DNA of 64,000 nucleotides, taken from Acutalibacter sp. Its GTDB lineage: Bacteria; Bacillota; Clostridia; Oscillospirales; Acutalibacteraceae. A program made the position numbers and the translations under genes. The stretch covers positions 186,001 through 250,000 of the forward strand of contig JAHHRN010000001.1 of assembly GCA_020025775.1 (NCBI GenBank), given 5' to 3'. The notes under the pieces are model-generated. The model was not told the DNA's origin, searched no databases, and was given only the letters and a program-made list of their open reading frames with translations. Shown here one piece after another: positions 8,741 to 15,731 of the stretch (within the stretch, counting starts at the first letter, position 1; every line of letters begins with the position of its first letter).

Positions 8741-9347
8741 AGGTACCTATCTCCTTTTCGTAGATTGTTTCATAAGCTTCCATTGCCTTTAAAATTTTAG
8801 AGGCATAATGATTTGCATTTTTACCGGGGATTTTGTCTAAGGTTTTCCCGTTTGCGGAATATTGCGGGTCACTCAGCCATTTTGCCACCTGCCCCGTGCC
8901 GGAATGGTACGCCGCGGCGGCGGTTTTTACGTCCCCGTCGTATTTATCTAATAAGATTTTATAAAAATATGCACCATATTTAATCGAGATTTCGGGGTCA
9001 TAGAGGGCTTCGTCGGGATGCTCCTCCTTGAGCTTTTTTTGAAGCCACTCAAAGGTTTCGGGCATGATTTGCGTTAAACCGATAGCGCCGACGTCGGATT
9101 CCGCTTCGGAGTCGAAGCTGCTTTCGGTGTGAATCACCGCATACAAAAGCGCAGGCGGCAAATCATATTCTTCGGTATATTTTTCAATCGCCCTTTGGTA
9201 TTTTAAAGGATAATACGATTCTTGCGTCTTTTTACCGACCAAAACGCCAATAGCGCCCAAAATCAAAAGGCAAATAAGCGAAATCGCGAGGATTTTCGGG
9301 GCATTTTTTGCCGTTTTCTTTTGCTTTTTTCTTTTCTTCTGTTTCAT
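8715..9347 (-). CDS. Membrane-anchored lytic transglycosylase (SLT domain)
   Basis: A 210-residue protein with a very basic cytosolic N-terminus (KQKKRKKQKK), one membrane helix at about 18-40, and an SLT goose-lysozyme-like domain from about 55. HTESSFD contains the catalytic glutamate, GAIGLTQIMPETFEWL is the characteristic glutamine/methionine motif, and AAAYHSGTGQVAKWL is the sugar-binding end. It cleaves MurNAc-GlcNAc bonds to give 1,6-anhydro products at the wall. Its ATG overlaps the coaE stop as ATGA, and its 3' end overlaps the M18 gene, so coaE, slt and the peptidase are a tight cluster. Confidence 0.92.
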   Translation of the reverse strand: MKQKKRKKQKKTAKNAPKILAISLICLLILGAIGVLVGKKTQESYYPLKYQRAIEKYTEEYDLPPALLYAVIHTESSFDSEAESDVGAIGLTQIMPETFEWLQKKLKEEHPDEALYDPEISIKYGAYFYKILLDKYDGDVKTAAAAYHSGTGQVAKWLSDPQYSANGKTLDKIPGKNANHYASKILKAMEAYETIYEKEIGTYGTGKNTD

Positions 9348-9925
9348 TGCGGAAATAGCTTCGCGACCTCCTCTTCGAGCACATAGGGCGGGAAGTTGCG
9401 AATAATACGGTCACATTTCGAAATATAGAACTGCTCGTCGGGCTGGGCACGCATGCGTAAAAGTGCCTCCCCTTCTGTGATTCCGTCGCGCTTCATGATA
9501 CGTGAAAGGCGAATTTCCTGCGGCGCGATGACACCGAGGGTCATTTCACAAAGCTCGTTTTCGCCACTTTCAAAAAGCGCTATCGCATCTAGTATTACCC
9601 CTTTTGTGCCTAATGTTTCTTGGGTCTTTAGGATTTCTTTAATTTTTTCTGTCACTGCCGGATGCACAATCGCATTGAGCTTTTCTTTTTGCTCCTCGGA
9701 AGAAAACGCGGTGAGCGCCAGCATTTTTTTATCGAGCGTGCCGTCAATAGATAAAATTTGACTACCAAAGGCAGAGACCAAAGCCTCTAAAATCGGTGCA
9801 CCCTTTTCATACAGGGATTTTGCTACGGCATCGGCATCAATGTGATAAAAGCCGCGCGACTGCAAGAGCCTGCACACACTGCTTTTTCCGGCGCCGGTTT
9901 GACCGGTAATTCCGATAATTTGCAT
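9344..9925 (-). CDS. coaE: Dephospho-CoA kinase
   Basis: A 193-residue P-loop kinase that phosphorylates the 3'-OH of dephospho-CoA, the last step of coenzyme A synthesis. The Walker A motif is GQTGAGKSS at about 7-15, followed by HIDADAVA (substrate-binding Asp) and the lid region RLSRIMKRDGIT with its arginines. The length is normal for the family. AAAGGAG lies 9 nt upstream of the start. It overlaps the lytic transglycosylase gene by 4 bp. Confidence 0.96.
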   Translation of the reverse strand: MQIIGITGQTGAGKSSVCRLLQSRGFYHIDADAVAKSLYEKGAPILEALVSAFGSQILSIDGTLDKKMLALTAFSSEEQKEKLNAIVHPAVTEKIKEILKTQETLGTKGVILDAIALFESGENELCEMTLGVIAPQEIRLSRIMKRDGITEGEALLRMRAQPDEQFYISKCDRIIRNFPPYVLEEEVAKLFPQ

Positions 9926-9969
9926 AAAAACGCTCCTTTCGTTTTCTGCGCCCGTCGGGAAGAAAAGGT

Positions 9970-10995
9970 TTATAATTCCACCACGCGGAACGCCGCCGCA
10001 CGAAGCAGACGGTTATAGACGGCTAAGCCAACCTCATTTTCAGAGGGACAACGTGCAAAAACGGTTTTTGCGCCCTGCTCGTCCAATTCACGAAGCGCAT
10101 CAAACAGGCGGTTGGCTTCGGAAAGACCGTCGCCGCATCTGCCGTAGGTGACGGCATGGGGAAAATCTTTTTCCTCGCCCTCGAAGCAAAGCACGAAGTG
10201 TTCTTCGGCATTTTTCGCTTCGACATAGGCTTTGAACTGCTCGAAAGAGCCTTTTAAAATCGTGATTTCGGCTTTCGGGGCATAGTGCTTATATTTCATG
10301 CCGGGAGAAGCGGCAACCGCGCCCTTTTTGAGGGGCTTGACTACGGCTTCATCGACGTCGACCTCGTGGAGTACGGCGCGAAGCTGTTCCACGGTAACAC
10401 CGCCGGGACGAAGAACTCTCGGTCTGTCGAGTGCCAAGGTAACGACGGTAGATTCCACGCCAACGGCACTTTGACCGCCGTCTAAAATGAGCGGGATTTT
10501 GCCGTTCATATCGTCATAGACATATTTTGCATTGGTCGGGCTGGGACTGCCGGAGAGATTTGCGCTCGGTGCGGCAAGCGGCACGCCAGCTTTTTCAATC
10601 ACGGCATGTGCCACGGGATGCGACGGGCAACGAATGGCTACGGTCTGGAGGCCGGCGCAAACGGCATCGGGAATTTTATCGCTCTTGGGTAAAATCATGG
10701 TCAGCGGGCCGGGCCAAAATGCCTCGGCAAGCTGCTTTGCCGCTTCGGGCACCTCTGTGACGAGGGCTTCCAGCTCCTCGAATTTCGCAATGTGCACAAT
10801 GAGCGGATTATCCTGCGGTCTGCCCTTTGCCTTGAAGATTTTAGAAACCGCAGTTTCATCAAAGGCATTGGCGGCAAGACCGTAAACGGTTTCGGTCGGA
10901 ATGCCAACCACTTCGCCGTCTCTGAGGAGCGCCCCCGCCTGTTCGGCAGCGGTGGCTAAATTTTCGGGTGTAACTTTAATAACTTCTGTTTGCAT
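9970..10995 (-). CDS. ywlC: L-threonylcarbamoyladenylate synthase (Sua5 type)
   Basis: A 341-residue enzyme making threonylcarbamoyl-AMP from threonine, bicarbonate and ATP, the first step of t6A37 modification in ANN-decoding tRNAs. The N-terminal YrdC domain shows PTETVYGLAANA, KGRPQDNPLIVHI and SANLSGSPSPT (nucleotide loop). The presence of a C-terminal Sua5 domain (about 235-341), joined by the linker SPGMKYKHYAP that closes over the active site, makes it the long form rather than TsaC. It sits 44 bp upstream of coaE and may share its transcript. Confidence 0.95.
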   Translation of the reverse strand: MQTEVIKVTPENLATAAEQAGALLRDGEVVGIPTETVYGLAANAFDETAVSKIFKAKGRPQDNPLIVHIAKFEELEALVTEVPEAAKQLAEAFWPGPLTMILPKSDKIPDAVCAGLQTVAIRCPSHPVAHAVIEKAGVPLAAPSANLSGSPSPTNAKYVYDDMNGKIPLILDGGQSAVGVESTVVTLALDRPRVLRPGGVTVEQLRAVLHEVDVDEAVVKPLKKGAVAASPGMKYKHYAPKAEITILKGSFEQFKAYVEAKNAEEHFVLCFEGEEKDFPHAVTYGRCGDGLSEANRLFDALRELDEQGAKTVFARCPSENEVGLAVYNRLLRAAAFRVVEL

Positions 10996-11018
10996 AGTAT
11001 CGACTTCTTTATTTTAAT

Positions 11019-11855
11019 TTAGGCAAAGCAAAGGGTTTTAATCGCAAAGTAGGCAATCACAAGAGCGCCAAGCACGATACGATACCAACCGAAAGCTTTG
11101 AAATCATGCTTTTTAATGTACTGCATCAAGAACTTGATGACGAGAATCGAAACGAGGAAGGCAACCACCATGCCGACAGCTAAGATACCAAGCTCCATGG
11201 CGGTGAAGTGGAAGCCGAATTTAACGATTTTTAAAAGGCTTGCGCCGAACATAACCGGAACGGCAAGGAAGAAGGTATATTCCGCGGCAACGGTTCTGGA
11301 AACGCCAATCATTAAGGCACCGAGAATGGTTGCACCGGAACGGGAGGTACCGGGGAATATGGCGGCAATCAGCTGGAAAAGACCGATATAAAACGCGGTC
11401 TTATAGCTCAATTCCGCAATCGAATTGATTTTCGGCTCTCTCTTTTTATTGGTATTTTCAATGATGATGAAGAGAATACCGAAGAGGATGAGCATAATGG
11501 AAACGGTTTGCCAGTTGTAGAACCATTCGTTCAAAAGGTCATCGAAGAGCAGACCGATAATCGCGGCAGGCACGCAGGAAACCACGACCTTAAACCACAT
11601 AGTAAAAATGGATTTCTTGACTAAGAGCTTCTTTTCTTGAATGCCGAAGGGCCAAAGCTGTTTCCAGAACAGAAGCACAACCGCTAAAATTGCGCCGAGC
11701 TGGATAACAACGAAGAACATCTCTTTAAATTCGGGTGTAACGTTCAGGTGGATAAACTCGTCGAGCAAAATCATATGACCTGTGGAGCTGATGGGCAGCC
11801 ATTCGGTTACGCCCTCGACGATGCCAAGCAAGATAGCTTTTAAAAATTCGAGCAT
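11019..11855 (-). CDS. uppP: Undecaprenyl-diphosphatase UppP/BacA
   Basis: A 278-residue polytopic membrane phosphatase that recycles undecaprenyl pyrophosphate to the carrier phosphate used for wall synthesis. Both inverted-repeat active-site motifs are present: [17 protein letters not shown] near the N-terminus and [18 protein letters not shown] in the second half. Loss of the carrier makes cells sensitive to bacitracin, and extra UppP gives mild resistance (family knowledge). The start is placed at the ATG (11853-11855) with GGAGG 5 nt upstream; an upstream in-frame TTG falls inside that ribosome-binding site. It has its own promoter, and tsaC begins 24 bp downstream. Confidence 0.96.
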   Translation of the reverse strand: MLEFLKAILLGIVEGVTEWLPISSTGHMILLDEFIHLNVTPEFKEMFFVVIQLGAILAVVLLFWKQLWPFGIQEKKLLVKKSIFTMWFKVVVSCVPAAIIGLLFDDLLNEWFYNWQTVSIMLILFGILFIIIENTNKKREPKINSIAELSYKTAFYIGLFQLIAAIFPGTSRSGATILGALMIGVSRTVAAEYTFFLAVPVMFGASLLKIVKFGFHFTAMELGILAVGMVVAFLVSILVIKFLMQYIKKHDFKAFGWYRIVLGALVIAYFAIKTLCFA

Positions 11856-11904
11856 ATTTTCCTCCAAATATTGGTTTTATTTCATTGTATTTTTCTAACT
11901 TAAT

Positions 11905-11913
11905 ATTATACCA
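11905..11913 (-). promoter_or_regulatory. Extended -10 promoter of uppP
   Basis: On the minus strand it reads TGGTATAAT, a consensus -10 with the TGn extension, 50 bp before the start codon. The -35 at the 17-nt position (TTCCTT) is weak. Confidence 0.55.
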
Positions 11914-11988
11914 AATTTCTCTTAAAAAGGAAACCTTTTGAAACGAATTTTAGAAAAAGTTCATCTCTCCCCTTTTCTAAAAAACAAA

Positions 11989-12013
11989 AACCCGACACAA
12001 GTTGTGTCGGGTT
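11989..12013 (-). terminator. Rho-independent terminator of the surface-protein operon
   Basis: A 12-bp perfect stem AACCCGACACAA/TTGTGTCGGGTT, followed on the minus strand by TTTTTTGTTTTTT. It lies 34 bp beyond the last gene of the 12-22 kb locus. Confidence 0.92.
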
Positions 12014-12046
12014 CAGAGTTGTTTTCACTTTTTCAGCACCGCTACA

Positions 12047-12985
12047 TTACGAACGGATGGCCTGCTCTTCTTCGTCTTCTTCTTTTTTCTTTGCGAGTGC
12101 AAGGAAAAGAAGAAAGAGAGAAAAAACAGCAAAAGAAGTTAAAAAGATATTTGCATAGAAGTGCGGGGTGTTATACTCAGCGCCGCCGGTTTTAATGAGG
12201 GGCGGGTTATCGCCGGGGATTTCGATGCTCGGACGAATGGTAATAGAGCCGTCTTCGTTCACAATGAAATCCATTTTAAATTCCTTTGTGCCCTCCGGAA
12301 CACGGACAAGCTGTGTGCCGTTGGGAAGACGCTCTACCATCGGTTCGGTGACCGAGGCATCTACGGTAATGCAAAATACTTCTTCGCCTTTGACGTTTCC
12401 TTTTTCATCGGAAATTACGGCTTTATGGCAGCCGTCTTTGATGTCGTCAACGCGATAGTTACCTTCTTTATCTGCCTGCGCTTTGATGTTGCCGAAGTCA
12501 ATATCGAGCTGGGCATTTTTGAAAATGGCTTCGCCGATATAGATTTTACCGTTCATCAGCATGTGATGGCAGGGATCTACGTGCGGCGGCTCAACATCTT
12601 TACAATTCTGGAAGCTGAATACAACATCCATATCGGTATGAATCCGTTCCAGGGTCAGCTGACCGTTTACCACTTGGTCGGTCACATCTTGCCCGTTGAC
12701 AGTTACTTTTTCGAGATGGGTGTCCAAATTTTCAATGACATCCAAACGTAAAGAATCAAAACGCACAACAGTGATGGTGTTGCCGCTTGCAAGGAGGGTA
12801 CCCTCTGCAAGGACATAGCCACCGTCGTTGTAGGTGATGGTTATTTTGTGATTTGTGGGGACTTCGGTTTCAAGGACCATTTCACCGCCGGTTGCGCTTT
12901 CTGTGGGCGCGGGTGCGGCAAATGCGCAAAGCGTCATAGAGAAGCAAAGCAAAAGGCTAAGTGCAACGCTCAGAAACTTTTTCAA
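12047..12985 (-). CDS. Secreted C-terminally anchored surface protein (sortase-like signal)
   Basis: A 312-residue exported protein, last gene of the surface locus. It begins at a TTG (12983-12985) placed by AGGAGGT 7 nt upstream; the in-frame GTG at 12994 falls inside that site. Signal peptide about 1-23, ending CAFAAPAP. The body is beta-rich (KITITYNDGG, KVTVNGQDVTDQV) and has a CHH-containing segment. Fifty residues from the C-terminus comes LIKTGG, then a hydrophobic segment (about 20 residues) and KKK, the layout of a cell-wall sorting signal, but the motif lacks the proline of LPxTG and the tail ends in acidic residues. It may be a sortase substrate or a plain type I membrane protein. 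I infer it anchors products of the upstream genes. No known family recognised. Confidence 0.7.
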   Translation of the reverse strand: MKKFLSVALSLLLCFSMTLCAFAAPAPTESATGGEMVLETEVPTNHKITITYNDGGYVLAEGTLLASGNTITVVRFDSLRLDVIENLDTHLEKVTVNGQDVTDQVVNGQLTLERIHTDMDVVFSFQNCKDVEPPHVDPCHHMLMNGKIYIGEAIFKNAQLDIDFGNIKAQADKEGNYRVDDIKDGCHKAVISDEKGNVKGEEVFCITVDASVTEPMVERLPNGTQLVRVPEGTKEFKMDFIVNEDGSITIRPSIEIPGDNPPLIKTGGAEYNTPHFYANIFLTSFAVFSLFLLFLALAKKKEEDEEEQAIRS

Positions 12986-13043
12986 ATCAACCACCTCCTA
13001 ATCTGGTATTTTTTACTTTATGTTACCTTTAAAACGCCGTAGT

Positions 13044-13544
13044 TTACAGAACAGTTGCGGTAAAGGTAAGGTGTGCGGTGTATTCGCCAACAACTGCATG
13101 GCTCCACTGGTCTGCTGCAATGTCTACATAAGGTGCAAATGCCTGGTTGTTTACAACAGGGGTGTTGTGGTTTACGGTGGTGTCACCGGTGAGGGTGTAA
13201 GCTAATTTGGTGGTTACGCTCGGGTCGGTTGCTGTCATTTCTGCAGCGCCGCTCGGTGCAACGGTAACTTCGAGGGTTTTGCCCTGAATAAGGTGAGAAT
13301 CCATGGTGCAGCCTTCGATTAAGGTGTGGCTGTCGCCGGTCATCTGCCATTTGATAGCGGTTTCTGCCGGGAAGGTTACGGTGAAGTAACCGTCTGCGCT
13401 GGGCAGGCTGCTTGTATCGGTTTTAATTACGGAAGTGCTGTCCGAACCAGGTTTAGCTTCTGTAAGCGGGCTTTCTGCAAATGCCGGTACGCAAAGTGCG
13501 AAGAGCATGGTAAGAGAAAGCAAAACTGCGCATAACTTTTTCAT
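13044..13544 (-). CDS. Small secreted surface-domain protein (paralogue 5)
   Basis: A 166-residue protein of unknown family, fifth and last of the small paralogues in transcription order. Signal peptide 1-23 (LTMLFALCVPAFAES) is almost identical to those of paralogues 2-4. The mature protein has GYFTVTFPAETAIKW near residue 50, a central beta-rich part (KTLEVTVAPSG, KLAYTLTG), then DQWSHAVVGEYTAHLTFTATV at the end. No anchor, no cysteine pair and no catalytic motif are visible. AAGGAG precedes the ATG by 8 nt. The function is unknown; a structural or subunit role is inferred from duplication and from the shared domain at the C-terminus of the 1,877-residue protein. Confidence 0.75.
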   Translation of the reverse strand: MKKLCAVLLSLTMLFALCVPAFAESPLTEAKPGSDSTSVIKTDTSSLPSADGYFTVTFPAETAIKWQMTGDSHTLIEGCTMDSHLIQGKTLEVTVAPSGAAEMTATDPSVTTKLAYTLTGDTTVNHNTPVVNNQAFAPYVDIAADQWSHAVVGEYTAHLTFTATVL

Positions 13545-13568
13545 AAGTCGTTCTCCTTTTTCTTAAAC

Positions 13569-14057
13569 TTAAGCAACAGCTACGGTGAAGGTAAGGTTTG
13601 CAGAATATGCACCGATGGGTGCGCCATTCCAAGCTGCAGCGGTAATGTCAACTGTGGGTGCCCATGCTTCGTTGTTTACGAAGGAAGCTGCTGCATTGTA
13701 AGCTGCACCGCCGAGGGTGAAAGCAATCTTGTTGTTGTTTGCATCCTTCATAACGGAAGCTGCGTCTGCTGCTGCAACGGTAATGTTGAGCTTCTTATTG
13801 TTCATAAGGTTGGAATAAACTGTGCAGTTTAAGGGAGTCTTGCTGTCTACCTTGCTCCACGGAATGGAGGTTTCTGCCGGGAAGGTTACGCTGTAATAAC
13901 CGTCGGTATCTACGAAAGCGTCGGTATTGGTCTTAATGATTGCAGAGCTGTCGGGAGCGGAATTTGCCTCTGTAATCGGGTTTGCTGCAAATGCCGGTAC
14001 GCAAAGTGCGAAAAGCATGGTGAGCGCTAATAAAACGGAAAGTGTCTTTTTCATCAT
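13569..14057 (-). CDS. Small secreted surface-domain protein (paralogue 4)
   Basis: A 162-residue protein. The signal peptide ends ALCVPAFAANP, and the mature domain has GYYSVTFPAETSIPW, KLNITVAAADA, KIAFTLGG and the closing AAWNGAPIGAYSANLTFTVAV. It is closest to its neighbour at 13044-13544 in layout, including the TEANS/TEAKP and IIKTNTD/VIKTDTS segments just after the signal peptide, so the two look like a recent duplication. There are two tandem ATGs; the second (14052-14054) has better spacing (7 nt) from GGAG. No known family recognised. Genes in this series are separated by only 6-70 bp, each with its own good ribosome-binding site. Confidence 0.75.
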   Translation of the reverse strand: MMKKTLSVLLALTMLFALCVPAFAANPITEANSAPDSSAIIKTNTDAFVDTDGYYSVTFPAETSIPWSKVDSKTPLNCTVYSNLMNNKKLNITVAAADAASVMKDANNNKIAFTLGGAAYNAAASFVNNEAWAPTVDITAAAWNGAPIGAYSANLTFTVAVA

Positions 14058-14114
14058 TTTACTCCTTTCAAGAGTGTTTATTGTTTGCTGATTTCAGCAG
14101 AATATATAAAACAA

Positions 14115-14606
14115 TTAAACAGCCGGAACAACGGCTACGGTGAAGGTAAGGTGATCGCTGTAATCTTTAAGCGGTGCCTTTGCCCATTCCTCAGCTGCAA
14201 CGGTAACAGAGAGGTTATGTGCCTCGTCTGCCGGAATGTTATTGGTTGTTGTGGTAACATTCATGTCGCCGCCCAAGGTGTAGAGAATCTTCTCATTTTC
14301 TGCGGACTGTAAGAAAGCCTTGGCATTGGTGGGATCGCTCACCGGAGCTACGGTAACATTTAATCTGTTTTCGGTTTTAAGCTGGCAACGTACCTGATAG
14401 GTAAGTTCTGCATTCTGACCCCAAGTGATTTCGGTGGTAGCCGGGAAGGTTACGGTGTAGTTTTCGGTTGCGGTAGAACCCAAAACCTTAACTTCGCCCA
14501 GACCGTTCTGTTCGCCGGTTTCAACAATGGGGTTTGCGGCAAAAGCCGGAACACAAAGTGCCAAAAGCATGGTAAGTGCCATTAAAATTGCTACTGTCTT
14601 TTTCAT
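14115..14606 (-). CDS. Small secreted surface-domain protein (paralogue 3)
   Basis: A 163-residue protein with signal peptide ending ALCVPAFAANP and the shared domain: ENYTVTFPATTEITWG, RLNVTVAPVSDPT, KILYTLGGDMNV, AEEWAKAPLKDYSDHLTFTVAV. It is the clearest example of the W-G pair closing the first motif and the Y-S-D-x-L-T-F-T-V terminal strand. AAGGGAG lies 8 nt upstream of the ATG. Unknown family; the fold is inferred to be an immunoglobulin-like or pilin-like beta sandwich. Confidence 0.75.
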   Translation of the reverse strand: MKKTVAILMALTMLLALCVPAFAANPIVETGEQNGLGEVKVLGSTATENYTVTFPATTEITWGQNAELTYQVRCQLKTENRLNVTVAPVSDPTNAKAFLQSAENEKILYTLGGDMNVTTTTNNIPADEAHNLSVTVAAEEWAKAPLKDYSDHLTFTVAVVPAV

Positions 14607-14641
14607 TTTAGAAACTCCCTTCGGATGTTTATTATTTCAGC

Positions 14642-14664
14642 CCCTTCCCCAAAATGGGGAAGGG
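14642..14664. other. Strong intercistronic hairpin inside the surface operon
   Basis: A 10-bp perfect stem CCCTTCCCCA/TGGGGAAGGG with a 3-nt loop, in the 68-bp gap between paralogues 2 and 3. On the coding (minus) strand it is not followed by a T-tract, so it does not look like a terminator. It may set mRNA stability and hence subunit ratio. On the plus strand it is followed by ATTTTT, but no plus-strand gene needs it. Confidence 0.6.
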
Positions 14665-14674
14665 ATTTTTAAGT

Positions 14675-15169
14675 TTAAGCTGCAACAACAGATACGTTAA
14701 AGGTTAAGGTATCGCTGTAAGTTTCTACAACTGCGGTATCCCAAGCTGCCTGAGCAACGGTTAAGTTGAGCGGGCAGGATACTGCCGGGAAAACAACGGG
14801 CTCGGTTGCATGATAAGCGGTTTCGCCGCCATTATTTAACTGGTAAGCAATGCTGTAAGCGCCGTCTGTAGTCTTCATTGCGCCGGAAGCATCTACAGTA
14901 ACGTTTAATCTCTTTGCACGGCTGAGGTGAGACTCAACGGTGTAGGAAAGATCAACAGCAGCAGTGCTGCCCCATTTAATGGCTGTATCTGCCGGAATGG
15001 TTACGGTGAAGTAGCCGTCTTCGGAAGGAAGTTCGCTTAAATCTGTTTTTACAAGGGTTGTGCCGTTTTTGGGCGCAGGTGCTTCAATTTTCTGCGGTGC
15101 GGCGAAAGCCGGAACGCAAAGTGCAAAGAGCATAAGCACGGATAAAAGAATGGATACTGTTTTTTTCAT
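14675..15169 (-). CDS. Small secreted surface-domain protein (paralogue 2)
   Basis: A 164-residue protein. The start is placed at the ATG 15167-15169, with GAGGTG about 6 nt upstream; the in-frame GTG further upstream lies within that site. Signal peptide ends ALCVPAFAAP. The domain reads GYFTVTIPADTAIKWG, RLNVTVDASG, SIAYQLNNGG, then QAAWDTAVVETYSDTLTFNVSV. It shares with paralogues 4 and 5 a 20-residue linker after the signal peptide (LVKTDLSELPSEDGYFTV). No known family recognised. A strong hairpin follows the gene. Confidence 0.75.
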   Translation of the reverse strand: MKKTVSILLSVLMLFALCVPAFAAPQKIEAPAPKNGTTLVKTDLSELPSEDGYFTVTIPADTAIKWGSTAAVDLSYTVESHLSRAKRLNVTVDASGAMKTTDGAYSIAYQLNNGGETAYHATEPVVFPAVSCPLNLTVAQAAWDTAVVETYSDTLTFNVSVVAA

Positions 15170-15183
15170 TACAATCACCTCAA

Positions 15184-15669
15184 TTAAATTTTGGCTTCTA
15201 CATAGTGGACGGTAAAGGTCAGCTTATCGTTGTGTTTACCGGAAGCGGCGTTTGCCCACGCCTCGGGAGAAATCTGTACACTAAGCGGTACAGTTTTACC
15301 GATGTCTCCGGCGCCAAAGCTAAACTGATTGGCTTGCGCGCCCGCTGCAAGAAGCGTATAAGGAATGGCACTGGTTTCGTGAATCAATTTGAAATCGTTT
15401 TGTGAAGTAACGTCCACAAGAACGGCCATTTTCGGTTCAACGAGCATTTTTACAGCTTTTACTTCACCGATATTACACGTTGCGGATTCCCACGGAATCG
15501 TTATATCTGCCGGGAAAGAAAGCGTATACTCTGCCGTTGTCGATGTAGAAATCTTCATGGAGGCGGAGCCTTCAGAAGAAACCTTGGTTTCTGCGCTTGC
15601 CGCAAAGGCAGGAATGAGCAGTTGGATAATCAAAAGAGAAGCCACTGCTAAGGATGCAAATTTCTTCAT
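15184..15669 (-). CDS. Small secreted surface-domain protein (paralogue 1)
   Basis: A 161-residue protein, first of the small series and the most divergent. Its signal peptide (SLLIIQLLIPAFAASA) is unlike the others. The mature part keeps the pattern: EYTLSFPADITIPW, a central region without the LNVTV motif (MAVLVDVTSQND instead), and PEAWANAASGKHNDKLTFTVHYV. It lies 63 bp after the large protein gene, with a perfect AAGGAGGTGA site. Its divergence and its place next to the large subunit suggest an adaptor position, but that is inference. Confidence 0.75.
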   Translation of the reverse strand: MKKFASLAVASLLIIQLLIPAFAASAETKVSSEGSASMKISTSTTAEYTLSFPADITIPWESATCNIGEVKAVKMLVEPKMAVLVDVTSQNDFKLIHETSAIPYTLLAAGAQANQFSFGAGDIGKTVPLSVQISPEAWANAASGKHNDKLTFTVHYVEAKI

Positions 15670-15731
15670 TGATTCACCTCCTTTTTAAGCTGTAGGATGG
15701 TCTTTGTCATTTCTTATCACCCTAACCTTTC

